Shown here one piece after another: positions 25,439-32,874 of a stretch of DNA of 38,701 bases. The DNA lies in NCBI GenBank assembly GCA_043808235.1, contig JAZDFC010000113.1:1-38701 (forward strand), in the 5' to 3' direction. Origin of the DNA: JAZDFC01 sp043808235 (GTDB taxonomy: Bacteria > Bacteroidota > Ignavibacteria > Ignavibacteriales > Melioribacteraceae). The notes under the pieces were generated by a model, which was not told the origin of the DNA, did not search any database, and worked only from the letters and a program-made list of their open reading frames with translations. Position 1 is the first letter of the stretch; the number at the start of each line of letters is the position of its first letter. The translations under genes and the position numbers were made by a program.

Positions 25439-26224
25439 TCATCCTCTAAAATTTACTGTTAACCCAGCATTGTTAAATATACTTATAATTTCATCAAGTT
25501 TTTCTTTTGATTGTGTACTAAGATTATTAGTTTTTTTCTTTAAATTCAATCTCGAATACTTGGAATCGGCAAACTCATTATAAGGGAGCAAATCTATTCT
25601 TTTAATGTTTGGTTGTAAGTTAATTATATCGATTAACCGTTTAAGGTTGCTATTAGTATCAGTATAGTCCGGAATCAAAGGTATCCGAATAATTATTTTC
25701 TCACCCAATCGGGTTAGCTTTTTAAGATTATCAAATATAAGGGAATTCGACACACCTGTAAAGGCAATATGTTCAACATCATTCGCGATTTTAAGATCGA
25801 ATAAAAAAATGTCAACGAATTCGTAAATTTTTACGAAAAATTCAAAGGGAGCATAGCCCGAAGTATCAATTGCGGTATGAATACCTTCACTCTTACATCG
25901 TATTAGTATCTCAAGCAGAAAATCCATTTGGGCGAGAGGTTCACCCCCAGAAAATGTTACTCCGCCTCCTGACTCCTCGAAGAATATCAAATCTTTCTTA
26001 ATCTCGTGAAGTAATTCATCAGCATTTAATTCAAAAATCTTTAAGTCATTTGATAATATGCGGTTATCAGCAGTTTCCTCAGAGATTAAATTTTCATAAA
26101 TGGCCTCTGGATTATGACACCACCAGCAGCGCAAAGGACATTCCTTAAAGAAAACGGTTGTCCGTATTCCCGGTCCGTCATGAATAGCGAATCGTTTAAT
26201 ATCGAAAATCTTCCCTATCAACAA
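25439..26224 (-). CDS. hypE: Glycyl-radical enzyme activase (radical SAM), partner of the hydroxyproline dehydratase
   Basis: The 261-aa product has the radical-SAM cluster motif C29-x3-C33-x2-C36 (CPLRCWWC) after KRFAIHDGPGIRTTVFFK, and GGGVTFSGGEPL as the SAM-binding segment. It installs the glycyl radical on its partner using S-adenosylmethionine. No ATG fits: the frame starts at TTG 26224 (a second TTG is next) behind GGAAG. The extra ferredoxin-like domain with two CxxCxxC clusters seen in many glycyl-radical activases is missing; only a short insertion (about residues 45-75) occupies that place. The gene lies 1 bp before the dehydratase gene and 40 bp after the hexosaminidase gene. Not the hydrogenase hypE. 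Confidence 0.9.
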   Translation of the reverse strand: MLIGKIFDIKRFAIHDGPGIRTTVFFKECPLRCWWCHNPEAIYENLISEETADNRILSNDLKIFELNADELLHEIKKDLIFFEESGGGVTFSGGEPLAQMDFLLEILIRCKSEGIHTAIDTSGYAPFEFFVKIYEFVDIFLFDLKIANDVEHIAFTGVSNSLIFDNLKKLTRLGEKIIIRIPLIPDYTDTNSNLKRLIDIINLQPNIKRIDLLPYNEFADSKYSRLNLKKKTNNLSTQSKEKLDEIISIFNNAGLTVNFRG

Positions 26225-26264
26225 TACTTCCGTAATTATTAATTCTTACTTAACTATGCAGTTA

Positions 26265-28607
26265 TCATTCGACGATTAATTCGTCGGAAAAAATCCATGA
26301 GGCTTCTACTTCAGCTGGATGGCCTTGAGGACATGTTCCTCTGTTTTTAGCGTGAATCTTTATACTCTTGCAATCGATACTCTCAAATTTAATGCTAAAA
26401 TCTTTTATAAGTGCTCCCTTTGTGTTTACGTCAATATCATTCTCAACTTTCCCTACTAATTGATATTCCAGCCCATCTTCTGATACAAAATACTCTACAA
26501 ACTCAGGTAGGAATATCCATGAATCGTAATTCTGGAAAAATCCGGCGCTTAAAGATTCAACTTCCGTCGATTCATCAAAAGCTATTGTGCATGATAAATC
26601 ATTATATGCATATCCCTGCCAGAAACCGTCATTAAATCTATCGGAGCCTCTTAATCCGTCAATAAGGTTATTAGCTCCCTTTGCAGGGTATTCCGGGTTG
26701 TACTGGATTTCACAGTTTACTTTTCCACCAAGCCCTGAATGTGCAATAAAATCAACAGTTGAATATTTCTCTTTTAATTTCCCATCAACAAAAATACCTG
26801 CCTTTACTTTGGTTGTACCTGTTAAAATTATTGGCTCCTTATATACCGGAGAACCAACTTCAGGCAATGATCCGTCGAGAGTGTAATGAATTTCTGGATT
26901 TACTTGTTCAGTATCCAACTCCACTTTCATACTTTTTGATTCGTTTTCAAAGGTTGTTTTTACATTTACTTTATATGATCCTGTTGAATAATTAATTCCC
27001 CGCGCAGATAATTTTTTAAAATGTTCTTCAAGACGTGTCCTGAAATCAATCCAATCCCGGCTATCCTTTCTACTCCAATTAACTTCTGAAAGAGCGATCA
27101 TTCGAGGAAGAACCATATATTCTGCATGGGAACCTGTTGGAATAAATTCGCTCCATAAATTTGCTTGAGCGCCAAGAATATGTTTGGCTTGTTGTTCTGT
27201 TAATTCAGAAGGCGTTGGTTCAAATAAATAAACTTTTTTTAGGGATGTGAATCCTCCGATAGCTTTGGGTTGGAATTCCGGATCGGCTTGATAATAATCG
27301 AAATAACAGTGAGAAACCGGAGTCATAATTACATCATACCCTTGTGTAGCAGCATCAATTCCACCCTGCATTCCCCGCCACGACATAACGGTTGCATCGG
27401 GAGGCAGACCACCTTCAAGAATTTCATCCCAGCCAATAATTTTTTTTCCTTTCGATTTCACAAATTTTTCAATTCTTTTTATGAAATAGCTTTGGAGTTC
27501 CTTTTCATCTTTTAGTCCTTCATCCTTAATCCGTTTTTGACACTTGGGACAGGCTTCCCACCTTGTTTTATCAGCTTCATCGCCACCGATATGTATATAT
27601 TCCGACGGAAACAATTCCAATACTTCAGTTAATACATTTTCGAGAAATGTGAATGTGGATTCGTTACCCGCACACAAAATATCAACATTCGGCCAATAGC
27701 TTCCTGGTAATACATTAAACGGTCCACCGGTACATGATAGCTCCGGGTACGCCGCAAGCACTTCAACAGAATGAGCCGGCATTTCTATTTCCGGAATTAT
27801 AGTTATGCATCTATCCTTTGCATACTGAATAATTTCTCTTACTTCCTCTTTGGAATAATAACCGCCGTAAGTAGCTTTCTCGCCTTCTTTAATAAGCGAC
27901 CATTCAGTCCATGGCTGATGTTCTCTATCAACGCGCCATGCGCTAATTTCTTGCAACAAAGGATATTTTTCAATTTCAATTCTCCAACCGTTATCGTCGG
28001 TTAGATGCCAGTGAAATCTGTTGAACTTATAACTTGCCAGTATATCAATATATTTTTTTACGAATTCTGCCGGGAAAAAATGCCGCGATACATCGAGGTG
28101 CATTCCGCGGTATTGATAGCGTGGATAATCAGTGATTTCAACACATGGTATTTTCCATTCAACCTTCTTTTCCGGTAGAAATAAGTAAACTTCGGGCGGT
28201 AGTAACTGAATTAACGTCTGCGCTGCATACAAGAAACCTGGTGCAGCGTTTGCCGTAATAACTATTTTCCCGGGTTCAACTAAAAGCGTATATCCTTCTT
28301 CACCAAGTTGAGAATCATTTGTGTTTTTAAACAGAATAAAATTCTCCGTATCGAAATCATCTGTTTCCCTTATGTTAACCGTAAAACCGGTGGATGTAAC
28401 AATTCTTTCGATCAAAAAATCTTCTGCAGGCTTAGCAGCAGCTTCTTTGCTCATGTTTATCGAAGCCATCTGATCTTTTATCTCAAAAAAGCCTTGATGC
28501 TCGATTACAGATACCGGTTTCGGAATTATATTTGTTCTGGATTGAGCGCTTATACCAACTATTGATATGACCAGAAATAGAAATAAGAAAATATTTCGGA
28601 TTTTCAT
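26265..28607 (-). CDS. Secreted GH20 beta-N-acetylhexosaminidase
   Basis: The 780-aa product has a signal peptide (about 1-22). A GH20 N-terminal alpha/beta domain follows (about 25-160), then a TIM barrel (about 163-540). The catalytic pair is D343-E344 in YIHIGGDEADKTRW; HWHLTDDNGWRIE and IIPEIEMPAHS are strong GH20 signatures. A chitobiase-type Ig-like domain (IHYTLDGSLPEVGSPVY) and an F5/8-type C carbohydrate-binding domain close the protein. It releases terminal N-acetylglucosamine or N-acetylgalactosamine from glycans. Unlike the GH2 and GH5 enzymes it has no T9SS domain, so it is probably periplasmic. It is the first gene of the run leading to the hydroxyproline dehydratase, suggesting glycoprotein or collagen breakdown. 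Confidence 0.94.
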   Translation of the reverse strand: MKIRNIFLFLFLVISIVGISAQSRTNIIPKPVSVIEHQGFFEIKDQMASINMSKEAAAKPAEDFLIERIVTSTGFTVNIRETDDFDTENFILFKNTNDSQLGEEGYTLLVEPGKIVITANAAPGFLYAAQTLIQLLPPEVYLFLPEKKVEWKIPCVEITDYPRYQYRGMHLDVSRHFFPAEFVKKYIDILASYKFNRFHWHLTDDNGWRIEIEKYPLLQEISAWRVDREHQPWTEWSLIKEGEKATYGGYYSKEEVREIIQYAKDRCITIIPEIEMPAHSVEVLAAYPELSCTGGPFNVLPGSYWPNVDILCAGNESTFTFLENVLTEVLELFPSEYIHIGGDEADKTRWEACPKCQKRIKDEGLKDEKELQSYFIKRIEKFVKSKGKKIIGWDEILEGGLPPDATVMSWRGMQGGIDAATQGYDVIMTPVSHCYFDYYQADPEFQPKAIGGFTSLKKVYLFEPTPSELTEQQAKHILGAQANLWSEFIPTGSHAEYMVLPRMIALSEVNWSRKDSRDWIDFRTRLEEHFKKLSARGINYSTGSYKVNVKTTFENESKSMKVELDTEQVNPEIHYTLDGSLPEVGSPVYKEPIILTGTTKVKAGIFVDGKLKEKYSTVDFIAHSGLGGKVNCEIQYNPEYPAKGANNLIDGLRGSDRFNDGFWQGYAYNDLSCTIAFDESTEVESLSAGFFQNYDSWIFLPEFVEYFVSEDGLEYQLVGKVENDIDVNTKGALIKDFSIKFESIDCKSIKIHAKNRGTCPQGHPAEVEASWIFSDELIVE

Positions 28608-28717
28608 TTGATCCCCAAGGAAAAGTTTTTATCTCCTTAAATGTAGTAAATAAAGAAGATAGTTATTAACTTCCTAAAGCCAATTATCAAAAAGTAATAT
28701 AAAAAACGGAAGTCAAT

Positions 28718-29587
28718 ATGACTATTATAAAATCATTTTTCGATAGCAAAATAAGATTGACAATTTCCGCAATCGGAATTTTAATTTTCGCATTCATTTG
28801 CACCTCATGCGATGATACGGAAGGTTTCAATATATTTTCTGATGCGGATGAATTGCAGTTAGGATATGATTTATCGGCAGAAATAGAATCCGATCAAGCG
28901 GAGTATCCAATTTATAACGGCAATCCTGCAGTAAAAAGTTACATTCGAACCAGGATTTTCGATCACATTTTGTCATCATCCAAAATTCTTAAAAACGATG
29001 TGTTCGATTATCATATTGAAATTATTGACAGAGATGATGTACTGAATGCCTTTGCCTTGCCAGGCGGGCCGATATATGTTTATACCGGATTATTAAAATA
29101 TCTCGATTCGGAAGCCGCTCTCGCCGGAATTCTTGCGCATGAAATTGGACACATCGAGGAGAGACATGCTACTGAGAGATTGACAAAGTACTATGGTGTA
29201 TCGTTGTTATTAAGTGTTGTACTCGGCGAGAATCCATCTGAACTTGCCGAGATTGCTGCGAATTTATTCGTCGGACTTGCATTCCTTGCAAACAGCAGGT
29301 CGGATGAGGATGAAGCCGATGCACACTCATTCGAATACTTGCAGGATACAAGGTATTATCCGGGCGGGACAAAGTTTTTCTTTGAGCAATTGCGTGACGA
29401 CGGATTAGTCAGTTCCGAAAGTTCAAGCATCGAAATATTTTTATCGACTCACCCCGATCCGATCGAGAGAATTCAGAATTTTGACGATATGCTTGAGCTA
29501 AATGGAATTGACGTGAAAACATATAAGAGCAATAGCCAGGATTTTTACAAAGATGAGTATGTAACAAATATTAAAAACAAGTTATAA
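28718..29587 (+). CDS. M48-family zinc metalloprotease, putative lipoprotein
   Basis: The 289-aa product has an N-terminal hydrophobic segment ending in a lipobox-like ICTSC (C31), so it is probably lipid-anchored in the envelope. Zinc ligands are H141 and H145 in LAHEIGHIEERH with catalytic E142. The third ligand is probably E197 in SRSDEDEADAHS. ALPGGPIYVYTGLLKYL before the motif is typical of BepA/LoiP-like M48 proteases. The C-terminal part is short (LSTHPDPIERI) and no TPR repeats follow, unlike BepA. Likely role: quality control of envelope proteins. The gene is divergent from the hexosaminidase gene (110 bp). Confidence 0.9.
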   Translation: MTIIKSFFDSKIRLTISAIGILIFAFICTSCDDTEGFNIFSDADELQLGYDLSAEIESDQAEYPIYNGNPAVKSYIRTRIFDHILSSSKILKNDVFDYHIEIIDRDDVLNAFALPGGPIYVYTGLLKYLDSEAALAGILAHEIGHIEERHATERLTKYYGVSLLLSVVLGENPSELAEIAANLFVGLAFLANSRSDEDEADAHSFEYLQDTRYYPGGTKFFFEQLRDDGLVSSESSSIEIFLSTHPDPIERIQNFDDMLELNGIDVKTYKSNSQDFYKDEYVTNIKNKL

Positions 29588-29634
29588 TTTTTCGATAGGA
29601 TTGGTTAGTGATTCACACCAAGAATAAATCGTAT

Positions 29635-30345
29635 TTATAATCCGATTACTTGAACAACCAATCCACATAAAAATACGAGTGCACCTGCAAAAGCATGTGA
29701 ATATTTATCATATTTGTCAAAAGACAACAATCTGATTCCCTTCAAGGTTAAAACCACAACTGTAAGCATAGTACAAATTGTTGTTACGGCAAAAGCGGCA
29801 GTCACTATTATTAATCCGCTAATTCCAATATTGGCAGCCGGATACATTAGTATCGGGATAAGAGCTTCGCAAGGACCAAAAATAAATATCGTGAATAAAA
29901 TCCATGGGGTTAGATGAGCTGACTTTTCTTGATGAACATGGCTATGTTCTGTGTAGTGTGAATGATTATGTTGATGAGTAGTCCCATCGGGATGCGTGTG
30001 AAAATGCGTATGCTTATTATTCTTTATGAAATAGCGTATGCCCCAAATAAAATAAATAAATCCAAAACTTATTAATGCCCATCCGGCGATATCTCCTCTT
30101 GCGGATTCAATATCTTCAAGGATATTAAGCGCTATACCAAACGCAACGCCAATCATTCCGATGACAATTGAACTTAATACATGTCCCGCGCCTGCAACAA
30201 TTGTAATAAAAACGGTTTTTGACATCGACCACTTTCCAGCTTTCGACATGGCGATAAACGGCAGGTAATGGTCAGGACCAAAAATAGTATGAAGAAATCC
30301 AATTGTAATTGCTGTTAGAAGAAGAATCGAAAGCTCGTTTGACAT
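29635..30345 (-). CDS. Predicted nickel transporter of the UreH/RcnA (NicO) type with His-rich loop
   Basis: The 236-aa product has about six membrane helices. The helix 1 motif is FLHTIFGPDHYLPF (H19, D25, H26), typical of metal-handling UreH/NicO proteins. A cytoplasmic loop (about 111-140) is packed with histidines (HTHFHTHPDG, HNHSHYTEHSH), and IFIFGPCEALIP opens the second half. It closes the minus-strand hydrogenase maturation run, 42 bp after hypE, so supplying nickel for the [NiFe] centre is the natural role. The direction of transport is not provable here; efflux is the alternative. Confidence 0.8.
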   Translation of the reverse strand: MSNELSILLLTAITIGFLHTIFGPDHYLPFIAMSKAGKWSMSKTVFITIVAGAGHVLSSIVIGMIGVAFGIALNILEDIESARGDIAGWALISFGFIYFIWGIRYFIKNNKHTHFHTHPDGTTHQHNHSHYTEHSHVHQEKSAHLTPWILFTIFIFGPCEALIPILMYPAANIGISGLIIVTAAFAVTTICTMLTVVVLTLKGIRLLSFDKYDKYSHAFAGALVFLCGLVVQVIGL

Positions 30346-30387
30346 TTATTTACCTTTATATTTACTTAATTTGTGCTGTAATAGAAT

Positions 30388-31446
30388 TCAACATATCCTT
30401 GGCAGTTGTTCGCCGGAAATCATATCAACAATTCTCGTAGTGCCAATAATTGTTTTCAGTAAAACTCTCGAAGAATTCCCATTCGTAACTTCACCAATAA
30501 TCTGCGCATCTTTTCCTAATGGATGATTTCTGATAACATCAAAAACTTTCTCTGATTCTTCCTCCGGTAAAAATATTAATAACTTACCCTCATTTGCAAT
30601 ATACAGCGGATCGAAGCCGAGAAGTTCGCAGGCGCCTTTTACCTCTTCACTTACCGGAATTTTACTCTCATCGATGATAATTTCTTTGTTTGCACTTTCG
30701 GCGATTTCATTCAGAGCGCTCGCAATACCGCCGCGAGTTGGGTCCCTCATAACGTGAATATTTTTTGTTACTTTAAATATTTCGTCAAGCAATCCATTTA
30801 AAGGAGCGACGTCGCTAATTATAGTCGTTTCAAAATCCAAAGATTCGCGGGAAGCCATTATTGCAATACCATGCTCGGCGATTTTCCCGCTTAAGATTAT
30901 TTTATCGCCTACTTCAATTTTCTTTGGCGATATTGAAACACCGTCATAAATCTCTCCGATACTGGAAGTATTAATATAAATTTGATCGCCCTTTCCCCTT
31001 TCGACAACTTTCGTATCGCCGGTTACAATTTGTACTCCGGCAATCTGTGCAGCTTCACTCATTGAAGAAATTATCTTTTTAAAATCCTCAACGGTAAAAC
31101 CTTCCTCAAGAATAAATCCAACTGAGATAAACAGAGGTTTGGCACCTGCACACACAAGGTCATTCACTGTTCCGCAAATAGACAACTTACCAATATCTCC
31201 GCCCGGGAAAAAGATAGGCTTTACTACGTATGAATCGGTGGTAAAAGCTATTTTCTTCCCATCAATTTCGAGTACTGCGCTATCATGCATTTCATCGAGG
31301 AATTTGTTTGAGAATTGCGGCTGAATAATTTTCTTAATGAGATTATGCGATAGAGTTCCACCTCCACCGTGAGCGAGTAGGATTTTTTCATAATCATTCA
31401 GTGGAACTGGGCAGTTCATTCCCGTTATTAATTCTTCGTTATTCAT
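30388..31446 (-). CDS. hypE: Hydrogenase maturation carbamoyl dehydratase HypE
   Basis: The product is 352 aa from ATG 31446 (a GTG one codon upstream is possible). The AIR synthase-like ATP-binding fold is shown by LLAHGGGGTLSHNLI, FTTDSYVVKP and VMRDPTRGGIASALNE. The protein ends in PRIC, with the C-terminal cysteine that carries thiocarboxamide. HypE dehydrates that group to thiocyanate, the cyanide donor of the NiFe(CN)2CO centre, working with HypF. The gene follows hypD by 41 bp. Confidence 0.97.
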   Translation of the reverse strand: MNNEELITGMNCPVPLNDYEKILLAHGGGGTLSHNLIKKIIQPQFSNKFLDEMHDSAVLEIDGKKIAFTTDSYVVKPIFFPGGDIGKLSICGTVNDLVCAGAKPLFISVGFILEEGFTVEDFKKIISSMSEAAQIAGVQIVTGDTKVVERGKGDQIYINTSSIGEIYDGVSISPKKIEVGDKIILSGKIAEHGIAIMASRESLDFETTIISDVAPLNGLLDEIFKVTKNIHVMRDPTRGGIASALNEIAESANKEIIIDESKIPVSEEVKGACELLGFDPLYIANEGKLLIFLPEEESEKVFDVIRNHPLGKDAQIIGEVTNGNSSRVLLKTIIGTTRIVDMISGEQLPRIC

Positions 31447-31487
31447 CACTCTATCATAAATAAATTTTTAATCACTGTACTCAAATC

Positions 31488-32570
31488 TCAATTCTTATAT
31501 CTGAAATAAGCCGCACATGCACCTTCGGATGAAACCATCGGCGCGCCAAGCGGATGTTCCGGAGTGCATCCAATTCCGAACGAACTGCATTCAAAGGGTT
31601 TCGCAATTCCTTGCAAAACTTTACCTGCAATACATTCAGAAGCTTCTTCGGAATTAATGCTATGTAAGTCGAATAAATTTTCAGCATCAAATTCCGAATA
31701 TTGATTTCTCAGTTTCAATCCACCATTCGGAATCATTCCTATCCCGCGCCATTTTCTATCGGTTACTTCGAACACTTCCATCATTCTTTCTTTAGCGCTT
31801 TCATTCCCTTTCGCGGTTACAGCCCGGCTGTATTTGTTTTCAACTTCATAACTTCCGTTTTCTAATTGACTAATTACTGATGATATTCCTAAAAGAATAT
31901 CAAGCGGTTCGAACCCGGTAATTGCAATTGGGATTTTATGTTTGTTAGAAATTCTCTCATATTCAGCATACCCCATCACGGTGCAAACATGACCCGCTGC
32001 AAGAATTCCATCAATTTTATTTGATGGAGATGAAAGCAATAATTCAATTGCGGGAGGTACTAAAACATGGGAACATAGTATCGAGTAATTTCTCAATCCT
32101 TTTTGTTTCGCCATAATCACAGACATCGCATTTGCAGGCGCTGTTGTTTCAAATCCCACCGCAAAGAATACAATTCTTTTATCCGGATTTTGCTCAGCAA
32201 TTTTCACGGCTTCGAGAGGCGAGTAAATTATTCGAATATCTGCGCCACTGGCTTTAGCATTTAATAAATCCATCTTCGAACCCGGCACACGAAGCATATC
32301 ACCAAACGAGGTTAGTATCACATCTTTTTGTCCGGCTATTTCAATTGCCCTGTCAATCATTTCCAGCGGTGTAACACAAACCGGGCAGCCGGGGCCGTGA
32401 ATTAAATTTATTTTATCCGGTAACAATGATTCGAGATTATATTTCATGATAGAATGTGTTTGTCCGCCGCAGATTTCCATTATATTCCAATTCTGTTTTG
32501 TAATATCAAAAATCTTTTTTGAGATTGTTTCTATTTTTGCTGCGTCACGGTATTCGTCGATGTATTTCAT
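31488..32570 (-). CDS. hypD: Hydrogenase maturation iron-sulfur scaffold HypD
   Basis: The 360-aa product shows the HypD motifs: MEICGGQTHS (conserved Cys), HGPGCPVCVTP, FFAVGFETTAP and TGFEPLDIL. A C-terminal [4Fe-4S] cysteine set lies in CSSFGIGCTPEHPLG and EGACAAYF. With HypC it assembles the Fe(CN)2CO group in the cytoplasm. A 75-bp gap holding two perfect palindromes separates it from hypC, while most other maturation genes here almost touch. Confidence 0.97.
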   Translation of the reverse strand: MKYIDEYRDAAKIETISKKIFDITKQNWNIMEICGGQTHSIMKYNLESLLPDKINLIHGPGCPVCVTPLEMIDRAIEIAGQKDVILTSFGDMLRVPGSKMDLLNAKASGADIRIIYSPLEAVKIAEQNPDKRIVFFAVGFETTAPANAMSVIMAKQKGLRNYSILCSHVLVPPAIELLLSSPSNKIDGILAAGHVCTVMGYAEYERISNKHKIPIAITGFEPLDILLGISSVISQLENGSYEVENKYSRAVTAKGNESAKERMMEVFEVTDRKWRGIGMIPNGGLKLRNQYSEFDAENLFDLHSINSEEASECIAGKVLQGIAKPFECSSFGIGCTPEHPLGAPMVSSEGACAAYFRYKN

Positions 32571-32591
32571 TTTTGTTTTAAATCCTAAACC

Positions 32592-32613
32592 GCGTTACCA
32601 TGAATGGTAACGC
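32592..32613. repeat. Perfect 10-bp-stem palindrome between hypC and hypD
   Basis: GCGTTACCAT-GA-ATGGTAACGC. It lies in the only large gap inside hypB-hypF-hypC-hypD, and resembles small dispersed palindromes. Confidence 0.7.
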
Positions 32614-32624
32614 TATCCGAAAAA

Positions 32625-32642
32625 AGCATCCTAAAGGATGCT
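32625..32642. repeat. Perfect 8-bp-stem palindrome just after hypC
   Basis: AGCATCCT-AA-AGGATGCT, ending 3 bp from the hypC stop codon. An A-run (T-run on the minus strand) flanks it at 32620-32625, so on the minus strand it could act as a weak terminator or mRNA-stabilising hairpin that reduces hypD-hypE output. Confidence 0.55.
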
Positions 32643-32645
32643 GGC

Positions 32646-32873
32646 TTATTGATTAAATTCATCAAATATTTTTAACGTTTCCTCAGCTTCTTTTTCATCC
32701 ACTTTGTTTAATGCAAAGCCCACATGCACCAGCACGTATTCTCCCACTTTCGGATTTTCTATCCACGCAAGGCACACTTCTTTTACAATTCCGCCAAAAC
32801 TTACTTTTGCCATTTTGAATCCGTCGCGTTCGCCTTCAATAGCTATTATTTTTCCGGGAATTGCAAGACACAT
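32646..32873 (-). CDS. hypC: Hydrogenase maturation chaperone HypC
   Basis: The product is 75 aa, the usual size. It starts MCLAIPGKI, with the invariant Cys2 that binds iron or the hydrogenase precursor, and GEYVLVHVGFALNKVDE is the conserved C-terminal strand. It shuttles the Fe(CN)2CO unit from HypD to the large subunit. One base separates it from hypF. Confidence 0.97.
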   Translation of the reverse strand: MCLAIPGKIIAIEGERDGFKMAKVSFGGIVKEVCLAWIENPKVGEYVLVHVGFALNKVDEKEAEETLKIFDEFNQ

Positions 32874-32874
32874 A

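Noticed and set aside
23074..26224. Treating the glycyl-radical pair as pyruvate formate-lyase and its activase
   Set aside because: The active-site context GCVETG and the PKYGNDDDYAD and LPTTCHVYFG segments fit the dehydratase branch; pyruvate formate-lyase has a Cys-Cys pair.
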